The notes: generated by a model from the sequence alone, not told the origin. Counted from the stretch's first letter, positions 24,441 to 37,918 are shown. The stretch: DNA of 64,000 nt from Acanthosepion pharaonis (GCA_903632075.3 CAHIKZ030000584.1:260001-324000), one strand, 5' to 3'. A program made the numbers and translations.

Positions 24441-25727
24441 GAAATCATGTTTTCCACATCCACCTATAGGTTAATTAGCAGAGTAGACTGGGATCTTTAT
24501 CCTTGGGCGACAAAATGTATGAGAATGAAAACTCCAAATTTAAAACCGTGGAGAAGTCAACGCGAGACCGCTGCATCATATTTCCCAAGTTTCCTGATGT
24601 GCAGATAATGACATGGAATAGCGACTCAGAATTTTCGGATTCTCGCCGGGTTTATTACATTCATTGACGCACAAATAACCTTAAGAAAGGTATGAATCTA
24701 TATTCCCCTCCCCGCAATGGGTTTAAAAGTGGGGCTTGTATCTCGGGAAAAATCATTGTTATATTCAAAAGCTCTTAATGCAAAACGTATTCATAAAAAT
24801 AAGATTATAAATAGAATCCAAAATGTTTTGCTTAATGGTTGATAAGACGGAGGAAAGTAAACAAGTCCAAGAAATTTGCAAATATTACAGAAATAGAATC
24901 TGTGAGAAAGTTACGCTAGTCTACGCCCAGAAAGGACATGGCATTTTAAGGAAAAAACATAACATAGTTTGGAAGAATAAAGACGTAAATGCCAGAAATA
25001 AAGTCCAATACTAAAGGCCATTACGTCTTGAGAAAGTGCTTATTTTCAAATGTCATCTGAGGTTTCCATGTCGAGCTTAAATTAAGCCCAAATATAAATC
25101 CTGTATTTAAGATAATTCCACCCTTCTAAACACATATCTTAACCTCGTACAGAAGTGTATTATGTTAAACTAAGTTTTTTGTTTTAAATAATTAATATAA
25201 TAGAGGTAGTTACCTATGTACCATGAACGCTAGTGGACAATATCTAAGAAAAAGTCGAATAAATGAAAATCTACAGGAATTCGTATACAGGTAGCGAGAA
25301 CTGTGCAAATATGATCCTCATAGCTTCTATTTGGCCTCGTTCTCTGTTAATGGTAATGATAAACTTAACCTTTTCCTCAGAGGATACATTCAGCGTTCTT
25401 TTACAGAAGAGTTAGTGTTATTCTCTGTTAAAATTTAAAGCACCTATCTATTAAAAAGTTTTTACAACAAAATTCGATTTCTCACTTCTACTAAATATTA
25501 TAGCTCTTCATTTTCATCATTTTGTTTATTATGCCCTACGGATTCCATTGTGTTCTTGTCGATCCGGATAAACACCTCATAAAAAGCTGAGTGCACCAAG
25601 GCTAAAACGTTGGAATACCAATAGTAAACTCCTCATGAAAGAAATTCAGACCAAGATTATAGTGATTTTAATATTGAGGAAAATTACCTTATGATAGTGC
25701 ATTACCAAATCTAAGTATCATTATCTA
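24441..25727. other. Unclassified DNA
   Basis: No convincing feature. Near 25588-25635 there is a CTGAG ... AAAACGTTGG segment that faintly resembles the hairpin of the repeat families described elsewhere here. Confidence 0.45.
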
Positions 25728-26262
25728 CATTATAAAGAATATTCTCGACATATTTATTACAACTTTTCGGTCGTTGTACGCTCCGGCCTTCTTCAGGTGG
25801 GTAGACTGTTCTAGTTTCACGTGCCATGTTTTATAATAGATGCCAGTTATCAGTTATCTCCTGTTAATTTTTCCTCTGAAATTTCTCCACTGTCTTAACC
25901 GGGTATTGAACTCACACTCTTTGGGGCCTGTCACCTGATCGAACTAACGCCTTTATCCACTGTGCCATGTGTCCTTGAGTAGTCTACCCCAGTGAGCGAA
26001 ATAAAGGGTTCAGTTCGACATTCCAACCACCTGAAGAAGGCCGGAGCGTACAATTTCCGAAACGTTGTAATAAATATAGCAACAAATATGAGGACAATAG
26101 TCCGAATAATGTAAAAAAATGTACATAATACTTCACCTCAGAAATACAGACAGATACTGAAGGGCCGAAACGTAGTAATAAATATGGCGACAAAGATGAG
26201 GACAATAGTCCTAATAATATAAATAACGTACATAATACCTTATCTCAGAAATATAGACAGAT
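25728..26262. repeat. tRNA-related foldback repeat, copy b, with duplicated tail
   Basis: The left part (25728-25985) is a full unit on the minus strand. A tRNA-like head has A-box-like TGGCACAGTGGATAAAGG and B-box-like GAGTTCAATACCCGG. The body follows, then a tail with CACCTGAAGAAGGCCGGAGC. At 25985 a second tail begins in plus orientation (GCGAAATAAAGGGTTC ... ACCTGAAGAAGGCCGG), so the element is head-to-head and can fold back. After 26118 a further tail piece (GGACAATAGTCCTAATAA) is tandemly duplicated. This is the most complete copy for seeing the tRNA-like core. The ORF at 25984-26205 is a chance reading. Confidence 0.88.
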
Positions 26263-26790
26263 ACTAAGTAGAATCTTATGGAACTTTATTTAACTCATTC
26301 TATTTTGGTTCTGAAAAAAACTTTTTTTATTTTATTGTGATTGATGAGATGGTAGATAGGATATACTTATTTTATTATCACACTTATAAATATTTTCTGG
26401 TATTGTATGAAGTTAACGTGTGTCAGTTTTAGCTAAATAATTTTTTTTGCTATTAGTCGTGAACCATATCATCGTGAGTGACTCCAGTTTGTGTCTCTGT
26501 GCCTAAACTAATCTAGTAAGTAGCAACAATCAGAACCTCTTCCTGGTTTCTTACCATCGTTGAACTTTCGTTGTGAATTTGATCCTCTTGTTTGAACTCA
26601 GTAAAATATTCACTGTGTTTTCTGCTACCGATTGTCAAGGAAATACAGCTAGGAGAAAAACCATTTAAGTGAAGTCTTAAAATGTCTTTTCTAATAACCG
26701 TTTTGTCATACAATGAACAATATATTTTGTCAACGGAACAGGAAATCGGAAAGAACAGATTTAGAATTAAACGAATAGATTTCCCAAATT
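26263..26790. other. Unique DNA, nothing recognised
   Basis: No signature was seen. The 66-residue minus-strand ORF at 26513-26713 carries no motif I know. Confidence 0.5.
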
Positions 26791-27180
26791 CAAAACCCGG
26801 TTTAATGTCAGTAAGTAAAGAAAGATAATAAAGAAACAGAGTGAATGAAAAGTACTTTTATGAATGGTGAAGAAGAGGAAAAGATCAGAAACAGAGGAAA
26901 GAAAAAAAAAGAAGGAAAGGCGGAAGTTGAAGAGAAAAAGAAGAAAAGTTTTATGTATAGAAAAAGGAAGAATAAGTCTGCATGAAGAAAAAGAATAAGG
27001 TATTGAGAAGTGTATGAGAAAAAAAAACACTATTAAATAAAGACAGAAAAAGAGACTGACATCATAAGTGATATTAAAGATGGACATGTTTTAGAAATGC
27101 AAAAATGGTCTTATCGTTGAAAAACTAGAACATGATACAAGATGAATAGAGGAAGAGAAATAACAAAGAAATATAAAGGA
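26791..27180. repeat. Purine-rich degenerate tract
   Basis: A/G-rich plus strand (GAAAAGAAGAAAAG-like motifs) giving a phenylalanine/serine-rich false ORF on the minus strand at 26767-27087. Confidence 0.6.
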
Positions 27181-28009
27181 CAATCGGGCGGCATTAAACT
27201 AGTTCCTGTTGAGGTCTCTTGACTGGGCCTTCAGCTTGTTCAGGAGTTTGATAGTCCCTAAGTCTTTGCATATTCTCAGCATCGGAAGCTCCCCTGGTTA
27301 CAGTTTAATCTGAGTTTTCATTTGCACGGCACTTTCTTTTCCTCGCTGCAGCATTGGCTCATTTGATTGAAACCCTATTCTTCTGTTGGCGATAATTTCT
27401 TTTCCCGAGGCATACTGCTGGCGTATATGAGAGTTAACAGTAAACTACGGAAGAACTCAAAATGGATCGCTGCATTTAAGAATTGCATTGCTAATTAAGC
27501 TTACTTTTTAAAACTTCAACGATAATACTTCTACCACCTCTTAACTTAAAGTCATTTTGACGTACGTAGGGCCTTACTTTCTGTACAAACACTTATTTTT
27601 ATTTCTTGGGTGACTTTCGTTTGATTTCGCAATTAATTTCGCTTATTCCCAAATTTATATCCAAGTTATAAAAATTGTTATCGTACAAAAATTCGTCGTA
27701 AAAGGTTAAGCAAAAAAATTCACCGCAAACAATTGCAGTAATGAAAACTTGGGGATCCAAAATTTCAGGATTGCGGCTCCGGATCCAGTACGGGATGTTT
27801 TTAATTTCCTCATGGAGTCGGCCTGATTCCAAAATGGGATAATATTTTGGGCTACGGCCTCTAGGAGTAAAGTAGAAAAAGTGCGACACCCTGATATTTG
27901 CTTTAGCTTATACAGAAGAATACGAAAAGACGACACCGAATTAAGCTCTGAACAATGAAGTTGTGAAGAAGAAACACCATAAGATGGAACCCTGGAAGAA
28001 TAATATCGG
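27181..28009. other. Unclassified DNA
   Basis: The minus-strand ORFs at 27599-27889, 27706-27936 and 27903-28118 have plausible composition but no recognisable domain. They are not conserved with anything else in the window. Confidence 0.4.
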
Positions 28010-28500
28010 TTCCATGTCCTTCATTCAGGTTTGGTTTGGTTTGGTGTGTTTTACGGCATAGCGACCTCAATGGGTTATTTAATGCACACAAGATTATTAC
28101 TGCTAATATTTTTTTCAAAAATGTATTGCTGCTATTATTTTTTTCTTTTCCAAAAATGTATTGCCGCTAATATTTTTTCCCTTAAACGACGTATTGCTGG
28201 TAATAATGTATTGCTGGTATTTTTTTTTTTTCAAAAATTCATTGCTGGTAATATTTTTTTACAAAATTGCATTGCTTCTATTAAAACATATTTTACAATT
28301 TCATAGCGTTTTGACCCCAGATTTGGATGTACCTATTTGTTCATAGCTGGGACCCTAACAGGTGCTGCCACCCCGGCTCAGGGTGGACCTGGAAATACCA
28401 GCAATTAAGAGGTGGTTCCACACTATTCTAGCCCTTTTGATCTGAGGTCTTGGTTTTGGATGTAGTTTATCGTCTTACCCAGAACGGCTTCTTTCTGGGA
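28010..28500. repeat. Dispersed repeat copy 2 with internal minisatellite
   Basis: 28343-28492 matches 3400-3552. Upstream, 28095-28285 is a degenerate tandem repeat with a unit of about 35-45 bp around TATTGCTGGTAATA plus a T-run and CAAAAAT, in five or six copies. The 28020-28085 segment (GGTTTGGTTTGG, then TAGCGACCTCAATGGGT) may belong to the same element. Plus-strand ORFs at 28031-28346 come from the minisatellite. Confidence 0.65.
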
Positions 28501-28790
28501 AAATAAAATGAGTTATGAACATAATGTTAAATGCTTTGGAAGAAAGGAATGAAACATCAAATGAAATTTAGAATTAAAGTAAGATGAAGAATAAAATTAA
28601 AGAAATAAAAGATAAAAAATACAGAAACAATAAAGAAAAGCAAGAGAGAAAAATTGGAAAAGAAGAGAAAAAAGGACTATAAAGGAAGAAAAAGGGAGGT
28701 GCAAATAATCTGAAAAGAAAATGTCTACTAAAAAGAAATAAGAAATAAAGAAGTGATTAAATTTAAAACAAAGGCAGAGAGAGATAAATA
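28501..28790. repeat. Purine-rich degenerate tract
   Basis: About 290 bp of A/G-rich sequence with AGAAA, GAAAAG and AAATAAAG motifs. Confidence 0.6.
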
Positions 28791-29585
28791 AATATGCCTG
28801 AATTTATGTCGGTTTATTTATATGCTTAAGTTCTGTAAACAGAGGGACACGAAACATTGCAACTGGGAAAGAGTGAAAACAAGTATCGTTCTTTTCTCTT
28901 TTATTCTCATGTTTTTAATGGACGATAACTAACAGAATATCTTAGTAATGCCTACTGTTTACTATTTCTTTTAGATTTGCCCGGAAGCTTAACTAATTTT
29001 CTATCTGTCTGTCTATCAGCTGGCTTTTTCAAATGTTCGCTTGGCACACATAGATTATGTCACTTGTGAAGTAGTTCTATTTTCGTGAGTCAAAAACGGC
29101 TGGAATACGATAAGCAATTATTTGATGGATAGTGACACCAAAAAGACAGTGAGAAAAATGAGAGGAGAAAGTATAGAAGGAAAATTAAATGAACAGGAAA
29201 ATACGTTGTTAAAAAAAAGGAACGATGCTATTGTTTCACTTTTATTTAATAATCCGAAATAAATTAAGACTTTTCAAAATTTTGATGATAGCATGAGCGG
29301 GGTTATTATCAAAAGTATGTTGATCTTCATGTGGCTCTCTTTATTTTTAAAAACTATAACCAAAGCATGATAAATTCCCCCAATTTTTCTTTCCATATAT
29401 GTGCTGTATTCATTCTGGAGGCGGGTGATAATACCTTGTAGAGAACCGTGTGTGTATTTACGTATTGTTGTATTAGAAACACGATTGTAACTTTTGGTAG
29501 TATATTAAAAGGTCCAACTATAACAAAATTTCCAGACTCAAGTTAAGTCTAACTGAAGAGGTAAAGAAAACAAACAAACAAGACC

Positions 29586-29588
<3 letters not shown>
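28791..29588. other. Unique DNA, nothing recognised
   Basis: AT-rich sequence with no motif or repeat of note. Confidence 0.5.

Positions 29589-29643
<55 letters not shown>
29589..29643. repeat. (AT)n microsatellite
   Basis: About 55 bp of AT dinucleotide. Confidence 0.96.
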
Positions 29644-29646
<3 letters not shown>

Positions 29647-30160
29647 AAATATATGTATTAACAAAAATTACAAAGCACATAAACAGTTAACATATCTTTT
29701 TGTGTGTGAACATTTATGTTTGTTATTTGGTGAATGTTCGTATTTTGGTGAATGTTCGTACGTACGTGTATTTGTGTATAGTGTTAACGGCGTCTTCCAC
29801 AAAAGAGAAAACGCAGATTTTCTAAGAGAGCTTACATTGTAGTCGATGAAATGAAGAAATGAAAAAGGGGATTTGTGTCGCCTCCACCTGACGTGGGATG
29901 TGGCACGAGGCCTGAAGTAAAAAGGGAGCGAGTCGAGAAGTCGCCCAATATTTATAGTCTAGGGAGAATGAGCCCTAGTGACAATTTGGGAATTAAGGAG
30001 GAGCTAACTCCGACAACCTCTTCACAACTTCCTGCCCACTGTATCTTTTAATGTTTGTCTTTTAACGTCTCCCTGATTGTTCGGCCATTAATTTAGGCAT
30101 GCTCGTTAAGTTGTTTATTCGAATCTTCCCTGTCCAACACACCTTAATTATTTGTGTTAA
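29644..30160. other. Unclassified DNA
   Basis: No feature recognised. The relatively GC-rich 29880-30010 segment differs in composition from its surroundings and may be a remnant of something I do not recognise. Confidence 0.4.
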
Positions 30161-30164
30161 ATTT

Positions 30165-30420
30165 TCAAAAACTTCTGTCTTCTTATATGTCCAGTAAGTG
30201 TTAACTGACTCTTTCTGATTCTAAGTTTGTTTTTTGTTTCCATTTTCCGTAAAGTATGCTCGTTATGTGCAGGCTACGTCCATGGATACATTCTCAGCAT
30301 TCTTCTGTAGAACTTGATTTCTGTTGCTATTCTATTCATCTGAAAGTACATTGAGGAATCTTCACTGCCATTTAGGAAGACTGATATTATAAAGAGAATA
30401 CTGAGAAATCTGTTCTTTTT
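30165..30420 (-). mobile_element. RTE-like LINE C-terminal fragment
   Basis: The minus strand reads I-K-F-Y-R-R-M-L-R-M-Y-P-W-T, then after a stop LRIRKSQLTLTGHI. This is the Y-R-R-M-L-R-I-P-W-T ... I-R-K-R-Q-L signature of the C-terminal region of RTE-like LINE proteins. Stops and frameshifts are present. Confidence 0.65.
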
Positions 30421-31578
30421 TCTGATGAAATATTCCTGATTCTAAATAGTTTAATTAGTCAAATTTGTGTACTAATATTAATTTGGAAATTCTATCGTGA
30501 ATGACTATAACATTTCAATCTGTTTATAGCCAGATCAGATGACTATGATGAGACACAAACATGCACATATAAACACGGCACACACATCAACGCAGTATAC
30601 AAAGACAATTCTATTGCTCTACAGAGAGATACAGCTGTAGGTCATATGGAGATGGAAAGATAGTGATAATCAGTTTTCGATATCCAAACATTTTCCACGG
30701 ATCGTAAACTGTCTTTTCTTTCCAAACATCAAAAGCGAGGCGATAGTAAATAGCTTTATATGCACAGTAGCGCTAAGACGTTTTGGAAAATAATTGATTT
30801 TCTGTACATAATTCAATGAAATTGTTAGAAAATAATGAAGAAGGGTTTATTCTGTTTATAATTTTTTTTTTAAATGTCACCTCGAACACGAAATTTCTGC
30901 AATCGTATTTAACTAAAATTAACTTATATCTTTACGGAGCCTTCTTCTGGAAATTTCTGTAGCCTTCTAGAACTCCCTGAATGGAACCTTCTAGAGATTG
31001 TTTTTGTTTGTTTGTATGTTGGGCTATATCTATAAACTGTTAAATGGGTTAAATACGTGAGTAAAATCCAATTACATCATTAGAAAATTTAAAAATAAAG
31101 CTTCTGTAAATTTGTAGTTTTTGTTTATTTCTAAAGTTTTATGTAATGCTATAGCTATAAACTTTTATTGCCGGTAAAATATATATGTACTATCAAATTA
31201 TTCCATTAGAAAATTTCAAACTAAAGCTTCGGAAATATTTTTTTATTTTATTTTTTTACCCTTAATGCGTATATGGTAAAATCGAATGTTCAGTTTAGAA
31301 CTTAAACAAATGAATGCCTTTTCCATTACATTTGCATTGACTTATGACAGAGTAAGATAGGGCTGGAGTCATAACCCTAATACACACATCCTCACAAATA
31401 TGTTTTTAATTATATGTAGATGTATCCGTTTATTAAAAAGAAATATTATATGACAAATTCGTTTTAACTTGTATAGCCATTAGGGAATTTTCAAGTTCCG
31501 ACAAAAACCTTGACGGGAATAAATAACATATACACTTAGTTTATTCTCATCACTTTGGTCAATCAGTTATTTGCTGAC

Positions 31579-31579
<1 letters not shown>
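30421..31579. other. Unique AT-rich DNA
   Basis: No coding or repeat signature beyond short T-runs. Confidence 0.5.
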
Positions 31580-31633
<54 letters not shown>

Positions 31634-31769
31634 GTAGTGTTTTTCTTATCTATCTCTCTATCTATCTATCGTAGTCTTTTCTTAACTATCTATATATCGT
31701 AGTCTTTTCTCATCTATCTAACTATATATCTATCTCTCTATCTCTCTATCTATCTGTCGTAGTCTTTTC

Positions 31770-31818
<49 letters not shown>

Positions 31819-31832
31819 GTAGTCTTTTTACC
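31580..31832. repeat. (TCTA)n array with recurring CGTAGTCTTTTCT spacer
   Basis: TATC tetranucleotide runs alternate with the spacer CGTAGTCTTTTCT or close variants (at about 31633, 31670, 31698, 31758 and 31818). A higher-order unit of microsatellite plus spacer has therefore been duplicated about five times. Confidence 0.92.
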
Positions 31833-33154
<1,322 letters not shown>

Positions 33155-33364
33155 ATAGTCTGCCCACAATAGGCGAAGGGGTGAGGGACATTCCATTACA
33201 ACAATAATTAAAAATAGCGTTTTTATATGTCTAATATGAATAAAAAATATGAATTGATAAAAAGAAATAAAATAAAATAAAAAAAACACAATAGATTTTC
33301 CTCCGTGTGTCTATATTTCTGAGATGTGATGTTGTATCTATTTATGCTATTTGCATGATTCAGA

Positions 33365-33575
33365 TTTTTGACCTCAAATTTATTGCTATATTCTCGACGT
33401 TGCCGTCATTATAAGCTCCGGCCTTCTTCCGTGGACTAAGTAAACAGTTCAAGTCGAAGTTCCAACGTATATCAACTAAAAGAAGTCCGGAGTGTACAAT
33501 GGTCGAAACGTCGTGAATATGGCAATAAATATGAGGACAAAAGTCCAAATGTTGTAAATAGTGTAAATACTTTCC
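33365..33575. repeat. Foldback repeat, copy c (core deleted)
   Basis: The left arm has AGCTCCGGCCTTCTTCCGTGG. The right arm has AGAAGTCCGGAGTGTACAAT, GTCGAAACGTCGTG and AATATGAGGACAAAAGTCC. They form the same inverted pair as in the longer copies but with only a short spacer and no tRNA-like core. Diverged. Confidence 0.8.
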
Positions 33576-33699
33576 TTTGTATTTAATTTTGACATAAAAT
33601 ATTCAAATTCCCCTGATAAAAATGCCAAGAACATTTGCTACAAACCGATAATCGAGGTAAGCTTGTTAAAGGCAGAATTAAAATGAAGACAGTAATACA

Positions 33700-34445
33700 C
33701 GCAAACCCCCCAGGAGAGTGACTCATTCCAACTATGGTTAAAATTTTCCACTGACATGAAGTGGAAAGATTGAATTGACTCAGTTGCTAGGTCTGCTGCA
33801 AGGATTGTTGGTTTCCTGTATCGTGCTAGACTGTTTTTTTTTTCGTTCAAATCTATTTTCCACAATAATATGTCTACCATTGATTCATTCATTGAATATT
33901 GCTGACACATTTTGTCTGTTGATTTTGTTTCATATTAGAGATATTTGTTGAAATTCAAAGAAGAATCCGCAATTTTATCTGCCTTGACATGGCAAAATTG
34001 CTTTAGTCATTTCCGAACCGATTTAACGTAGATTCAGTGCGCCTTTTATGTAAGTATTTCAAGGCATTGATTCGTAATGTGTAGCTACCAAAGAGGAAAC
34101 TCTTTAGTAGCTAGTCATTGCGAATGTAATTGCAGCACGAGATTGGCATGTGGGTCTCATCATTGTGCATATGTAACCGTAAGTTCTCTTCTAACTTTTT
34201 CTACTCTCGCACTTATCGCTTGTGGACTTCTCTTTCGGATTATTGTTTCTCAATCAACTTTGATCTTCAAAAATTTAAATGCAATGCCAATAGGCATCAT
34301 CTATCTTTTTAATCCCTGTTTTGTTAATAGTATTTCCTTTAAAATGTTTTTCTTTTCTTTTTCTTTTTTTTTGCCTATATTCTCTCAAACTCAGTAACCC
34401 CTTGCTTCTTTATTGTCTTGCTAGGTGTGAAATGTTTAAAAACTG
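33700..34445 (+). mobile_element. LINE 3' end, decayed copy 2
   Basis: Plus-strand frames read FSTDMKWKD, then SVARSAARIVGFLYRARLFF, TIDSFIEYC and finally SRTYRLWTSLSDYC with LQKFKCNANRHHL. These follow, in order, the C-terminal domain of the better LINE copy at 45035-47466 (D-L-R-W-N-K ... S-L-S-R-A-R-K-F-F ... R-T-S-R-L-W-N-S-L ... L-F-K-C-N-V-N-R-H-L). The 3' UTR pattern AGTAACCCCTTGC ... GTGTGAAATGTTTAAAAA ends at about 34442. It belongs to the same or a sister family, with many frameshifts. Confidence 0.78.
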
Positions 34446-34466
34446 TCTCACGCACGCACACACATG

Positions 34467-34557
<91 letters not shown>
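34446..34557. repeat. (CA)n-(TA)n compound microsatellite
   Basis: A CA run to about 34495 followed by a TA run to 34557. It starts directly after the LINE 3' end, so it may have grown from the LINE tail. Confidence 0.95.
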
Positions 34558-34561
<4 letters not shown>

Positions 34562-36082
34562 GTAAACACAAGCATATAAAAAACGAGCTAATGATTCAAC
34601 ATGTCCTTGTACTGTAAGGTATATATATCATCTTTACACACAAAAGATACATTTGAAGGTATTTTTTTAGGCGGAGACAAGTATAAAAAAAAACTCATAA
34701 GGTTATTTTAATAACGCCTTGACAAACTCTCACAGTCCCAACTAATATTATTTCTTTCGTGAATCTGTCAATGTAGATGCATGGAGGTTGGTATATATTT
34801 ACACGTTGTAAAAGAGGAGGAGAAAAACCAGCGAAAATATTTTATAAAAAAGAACATGTTAAGAAAATTCATCTACTCAAACTGAAAATTTCAAGTGAGA
34901 ACATCCGCACTTTCATAACCCAAAGATTTTGAAACCCGAGTTGATGTATAAAATATACGGAATAACAAAAGATTGTTGGCTATCAAAGGTTTATTGCATA
35001 ATATATCTTGTTAGGAATTAAACAGTCATTTAAAGAAAAGCTATCTCTCCGTATTTTTAATTCATACACTCGCTCGATTTAATTCTCTCTCTTTCTGCGG
35101 CACGCATATAAATTAATAGCAGCATATTTGAGTAGCATTCCCACTTTAATGTATGTTTCGTTAGGAATGACTGGAATAATAATTATGTGCATTAATTTAT
35201 TGTATTATTTGTTATAATCAAGCAAATGATTTTTTTATGACGTTAGTGTGTTTAGAAATAGTTCAGATTGTTGTTCGTTCCCCAGACTTACCGATAAATT
35301 ATTCGTCATCTTTAAGAACCTGGCCTGGAATAATATGAACGTTTTATAATGATATTACAAATAGCCTAAACAGAGACATATACTTCACAGGTGAGAAGTG
35401 CATGGAAAGAAAATTTTAGCATAGAACTTGCAGTTACATCTAGCCAATTTGTATTTGAGTTGAATGAGGCCTTGCTACCGACTTAGTACTGCGCTTAAAT
35501 TCATAAACTTTAGGTACCATTGAGGAAAGTCCACTACGACAATTACAATAAGGTGTTTATAGAAAACGCACATGGAAGCTACATTAGAGAATTTGGAAAG
35601 TGACTGAAGCCGAGCGTTCGGGTCAGGACCAATCGTATTTTAAAATATATTGCAGGGGTCATGGACTATGTGTGTAAGTAGTATTCAAAATATATGACAG
35701 TTTGTTAAGTACGTTTCGTTCCGAGAAAGAACTTCTCTTGACTAATAATTTACATTGATGTGAGCAGTCTTTTATATATGATTTATAGAACAAAATATAT
35801 TTAGATGCTGAGTTATAAATTTAAATTAAATCAAATTGAATTGGTTAAAAGATGCTGTGTATAGTTTAAAGGGCTTTACTCCAGAACAACTTTAAGATTT
35901 TTTTTTACATCAGCTTTTTATAACTTTGTTCTTAATGAAGTTGTGCCTTGACTGTTTAATTTGCAATTCTTCGGTTATACTAACCAGCTAAGAACTGAGG
36001 AGCAAATTAATTTCTCCGAAATTTGAAATCAGATGATATATTTTGAACTGATATTTTGCTTACTATTACTGCTTCTTGTATT
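34558..36082. other. Unique AT-rich DNA
   Basis: A 1.5-kb stretch with no coding or repeat signature that I can support. Confidence 0.5.
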
Positions 36083-36690
36083 TGCTGTGTCCTTTCAGAA
36101 CACAGGCGATCAGGACTCTCCACACTATCCCTTAAGGTCCTTAGCAACTTTTGTCCCTTTGAGAGACCACTCGTTTCGGTTCCGGCATCTTTTTACACAA
36201 CCTCATAAGGTAGGTGGTTCGCTGCTCCCCACTTTTCCTTTTCCTTCGATATGTCCTGTGCGTGTCAAATTCTCCAAACCTTCAATTATTATTATATTTA
36301 CAAAAACATTTTCATTCTGGGTATGTTGTTTATTTGTCTCCCTTTTTCTTCAAATTTCATCGTTGTTTACGCGCTCCGTCTATAATATTCTCAGCATTCA
36401 TAAAATATAATCGATATTACATCAAAATTCAGGACTCTTTATTTGTTTCTAACGAATTTTTCTGAATCTTATTACTTTGTTTTGCTTTTGGAATGCAATT
36501 TTCGCTAATTCGATACGGCATCAGTTTCCAGTGTCGCATTTTTTCCATCCATTGTTAAAACACTCCCAAGACATTTAAACATCTGTATTTGTTTGATGCT
36601 GCCATCTCCAATTTTAGTCCGCATTCTTAATTTAAACGCATTATCTTCAAGTATGCAAATGAATTTTTTGTTAGTTATTCTGTTACTCAC
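36083..36690 (-). mobile_element. RTE-like LINE C-terminal region
   Basis: The minus strand reads A-F-K-L-R-M-R-T-K-I-G, IKQIQMFKCLGSVLTMDGK, then RMLRIL near 36400. Further on it reads TTYLMRLCKKM near 36210, and WRVLIACVLKGHS near 36085. These are successive landmarks of the C-terminal third of RTE-like LINE proteins (I-K-Q-V-x-K-F-x-Y-L-G-S ... R-R-M-L-R-I ... L-W-R). Frameshifts separate them. The 125-residue plus-strand ORF at 36033-36410 is antisense. Confidence 0.8.
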
Positions 36691-36703
36691 TTTCTCCCAT
36701 TAT

Positions 36704-36708
<5 letters not shown>

Positions 36709-36764
<56 letters not shown>
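36709..36764. repeat. (AT)n microsatellite
   Basis: About 56 bp of AT dinucleotide adjoining a foldback element. Confidence 0.96.
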
Positions 36765-36767
<3 letters not shown>

Positions 36768-36769
36768 TT

Positions 36770-37086
36770 GACGATTGGAAAAATGTTAATGAAAGCATAA
36801 TGTTTCGAAAAAAAAACATCTGACTTTGTATTTCACCGAATTGGCTTCATCAGATTGAAGGTGAAAAAGTGAGTGTCATGTGTATGTATATGTGTGTGTT
36901 TAGAATAATGAAATATATTTTTCGCCAGCTTGGGAAAAATGTATGATTTCATTATTTTAACAAATGCATAGACACGCAACACATTTTTTTTCACCTTCGA
37001 TCTGATGAAGCCAATTCGGCGATACGCTAAGTAGGATGACTTTTTTTTAACCTCTATTCCTTCATGTAAGTTTTTTCCAATTTTCT
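36770..37086. mobile_element. Foldback element 1 with GACGATTGG end
   Basis: The left arm (about 36770-36872) starts GACGATTGGAAAAATG. Its partner is the right arm (about 36990-37086). Both carry CCGAATTGGCTTCATCAGAT next to GAAGGTGAAAAA, in inverted orientation. Arms are about 100 bp and by eye roughly three quarters identical. On the arm strand the motif is CTGATGA A GCC-AATTC-GGC GATAC/GAAAT, the same layout as the hammerhead-like fold at 15152. No coding capacity. Confidence 0.82.
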
Positions 37087-37126
37087 ATAATGTATAACTC
37101 TGTCGGGATCACATATCCAAATTCTA

Positions 37127-37146
37127 ACACACACATACACACACAT

Positions 37147-37184
<38 letters not shown>
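37127..37184. repeat. (AC)n-(AT)n microsatellite
   Basis: AC run to about 37162 then AT to 37184, lying between two foldback elements. Confidence 0.94.
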
Positions 37185-37198
37185 GGATAAAAAAATAA

Positions 37199-37497
37199 GA
37201 CGATTGGAAAATATATTTCTTAGTCATTGCTGATGCGTCTCGTCATTCCGACTTTTTCAAGGCAAGTTTGAAAGCGAAATGTTTTATAGTTACATTAAAC
37301 TCAAAATATTATAAAGCGAACGCTCCTGTGTAAGCCTCCTTGGTAGCTTTTTTTTTTTTTACTAAGAATCTGTTTTCAATTTACATGTCGAAATATTAAT
37401 ACATTAAATTTAATGTAACTAAAACATTTCGCTTTTTAACTTGACTTGATAAAGTCAAATTGACGAAACGCAAGATTAAGAATTATATTTTCAAATC
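37199..37497. mobile_element. Foldback element 2, sister of element 1
   Basis: The left arm begins GACGATTGGAAAATATATTT. The right arm ends with its inverted partner (ATATTTTCAAATC). Inner blocks AGCGAAATGTTTTA and GTTACATTAAA occur inverted in both arms. It shares the outer GACGATTGGAAAA end with element 1, 430 bp away, but the inner sequence differs. The right arm carries TTGATAA A GTCAAATTGAC GAAAC, again the hairpin layout. Microsatellites flank both sides. Confidence 0.82.
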
Positions 37498-37547
37498 TTT
37501 TTTACCCAAATTGTCTTTTCTTCAGAATTATTCTGAGAGGTTTAACC

Positions 37548-37552
37548 ACACA

Positions 37553-37633
<81 letters not shown>
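37548..37633. repeat. (AC)n-(AT)n microsatellite
   Basis: AC run followed by AT run, next to the right end of foldback element 2. Confidence 0.95.
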
Positions 37634-37634
<1 letters not shown>

Positions 37635-37853
37635 CCGTTTCCATAGTCATTAATTTTACGAATGAATATGCTTATAAAGTAAATTTCAAGATTAGTTATT
37701 CCAAAATTTTCACTTGAAGATGAAAGAGAGCTAGATACTTTAATTCAATTCAATTCTAATAATTATATTAAATTTTTCAGCTCTCGTTTTTAAACATGAA
37801 AACTCCTATGTAGCGAAGGAATCATTTTAAAAATGATTATATATTGCATGACA

Positions 37854-37855
<2 letters not shown>

Positions 37856-37918
<63 letters not shown>
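37856..37918. repeat. (AT)n microsatellite
   Basis: About 62 bp of AT dinucleotide. Confidence 0.96.

Noticed and set aside
27599..28118. Three overlapping minus-strand ORFs
   Set aside because: No motif is shared with known families, and the overlaps in different frames argue for chance.
36033..36410. 125-residue plus-strand ORF with a signal-peptide-like start
   Set aside because: The minus strand over the same bases reads as successive landmarks of a LINE C-terminus, so this ORF is antisense shadow.
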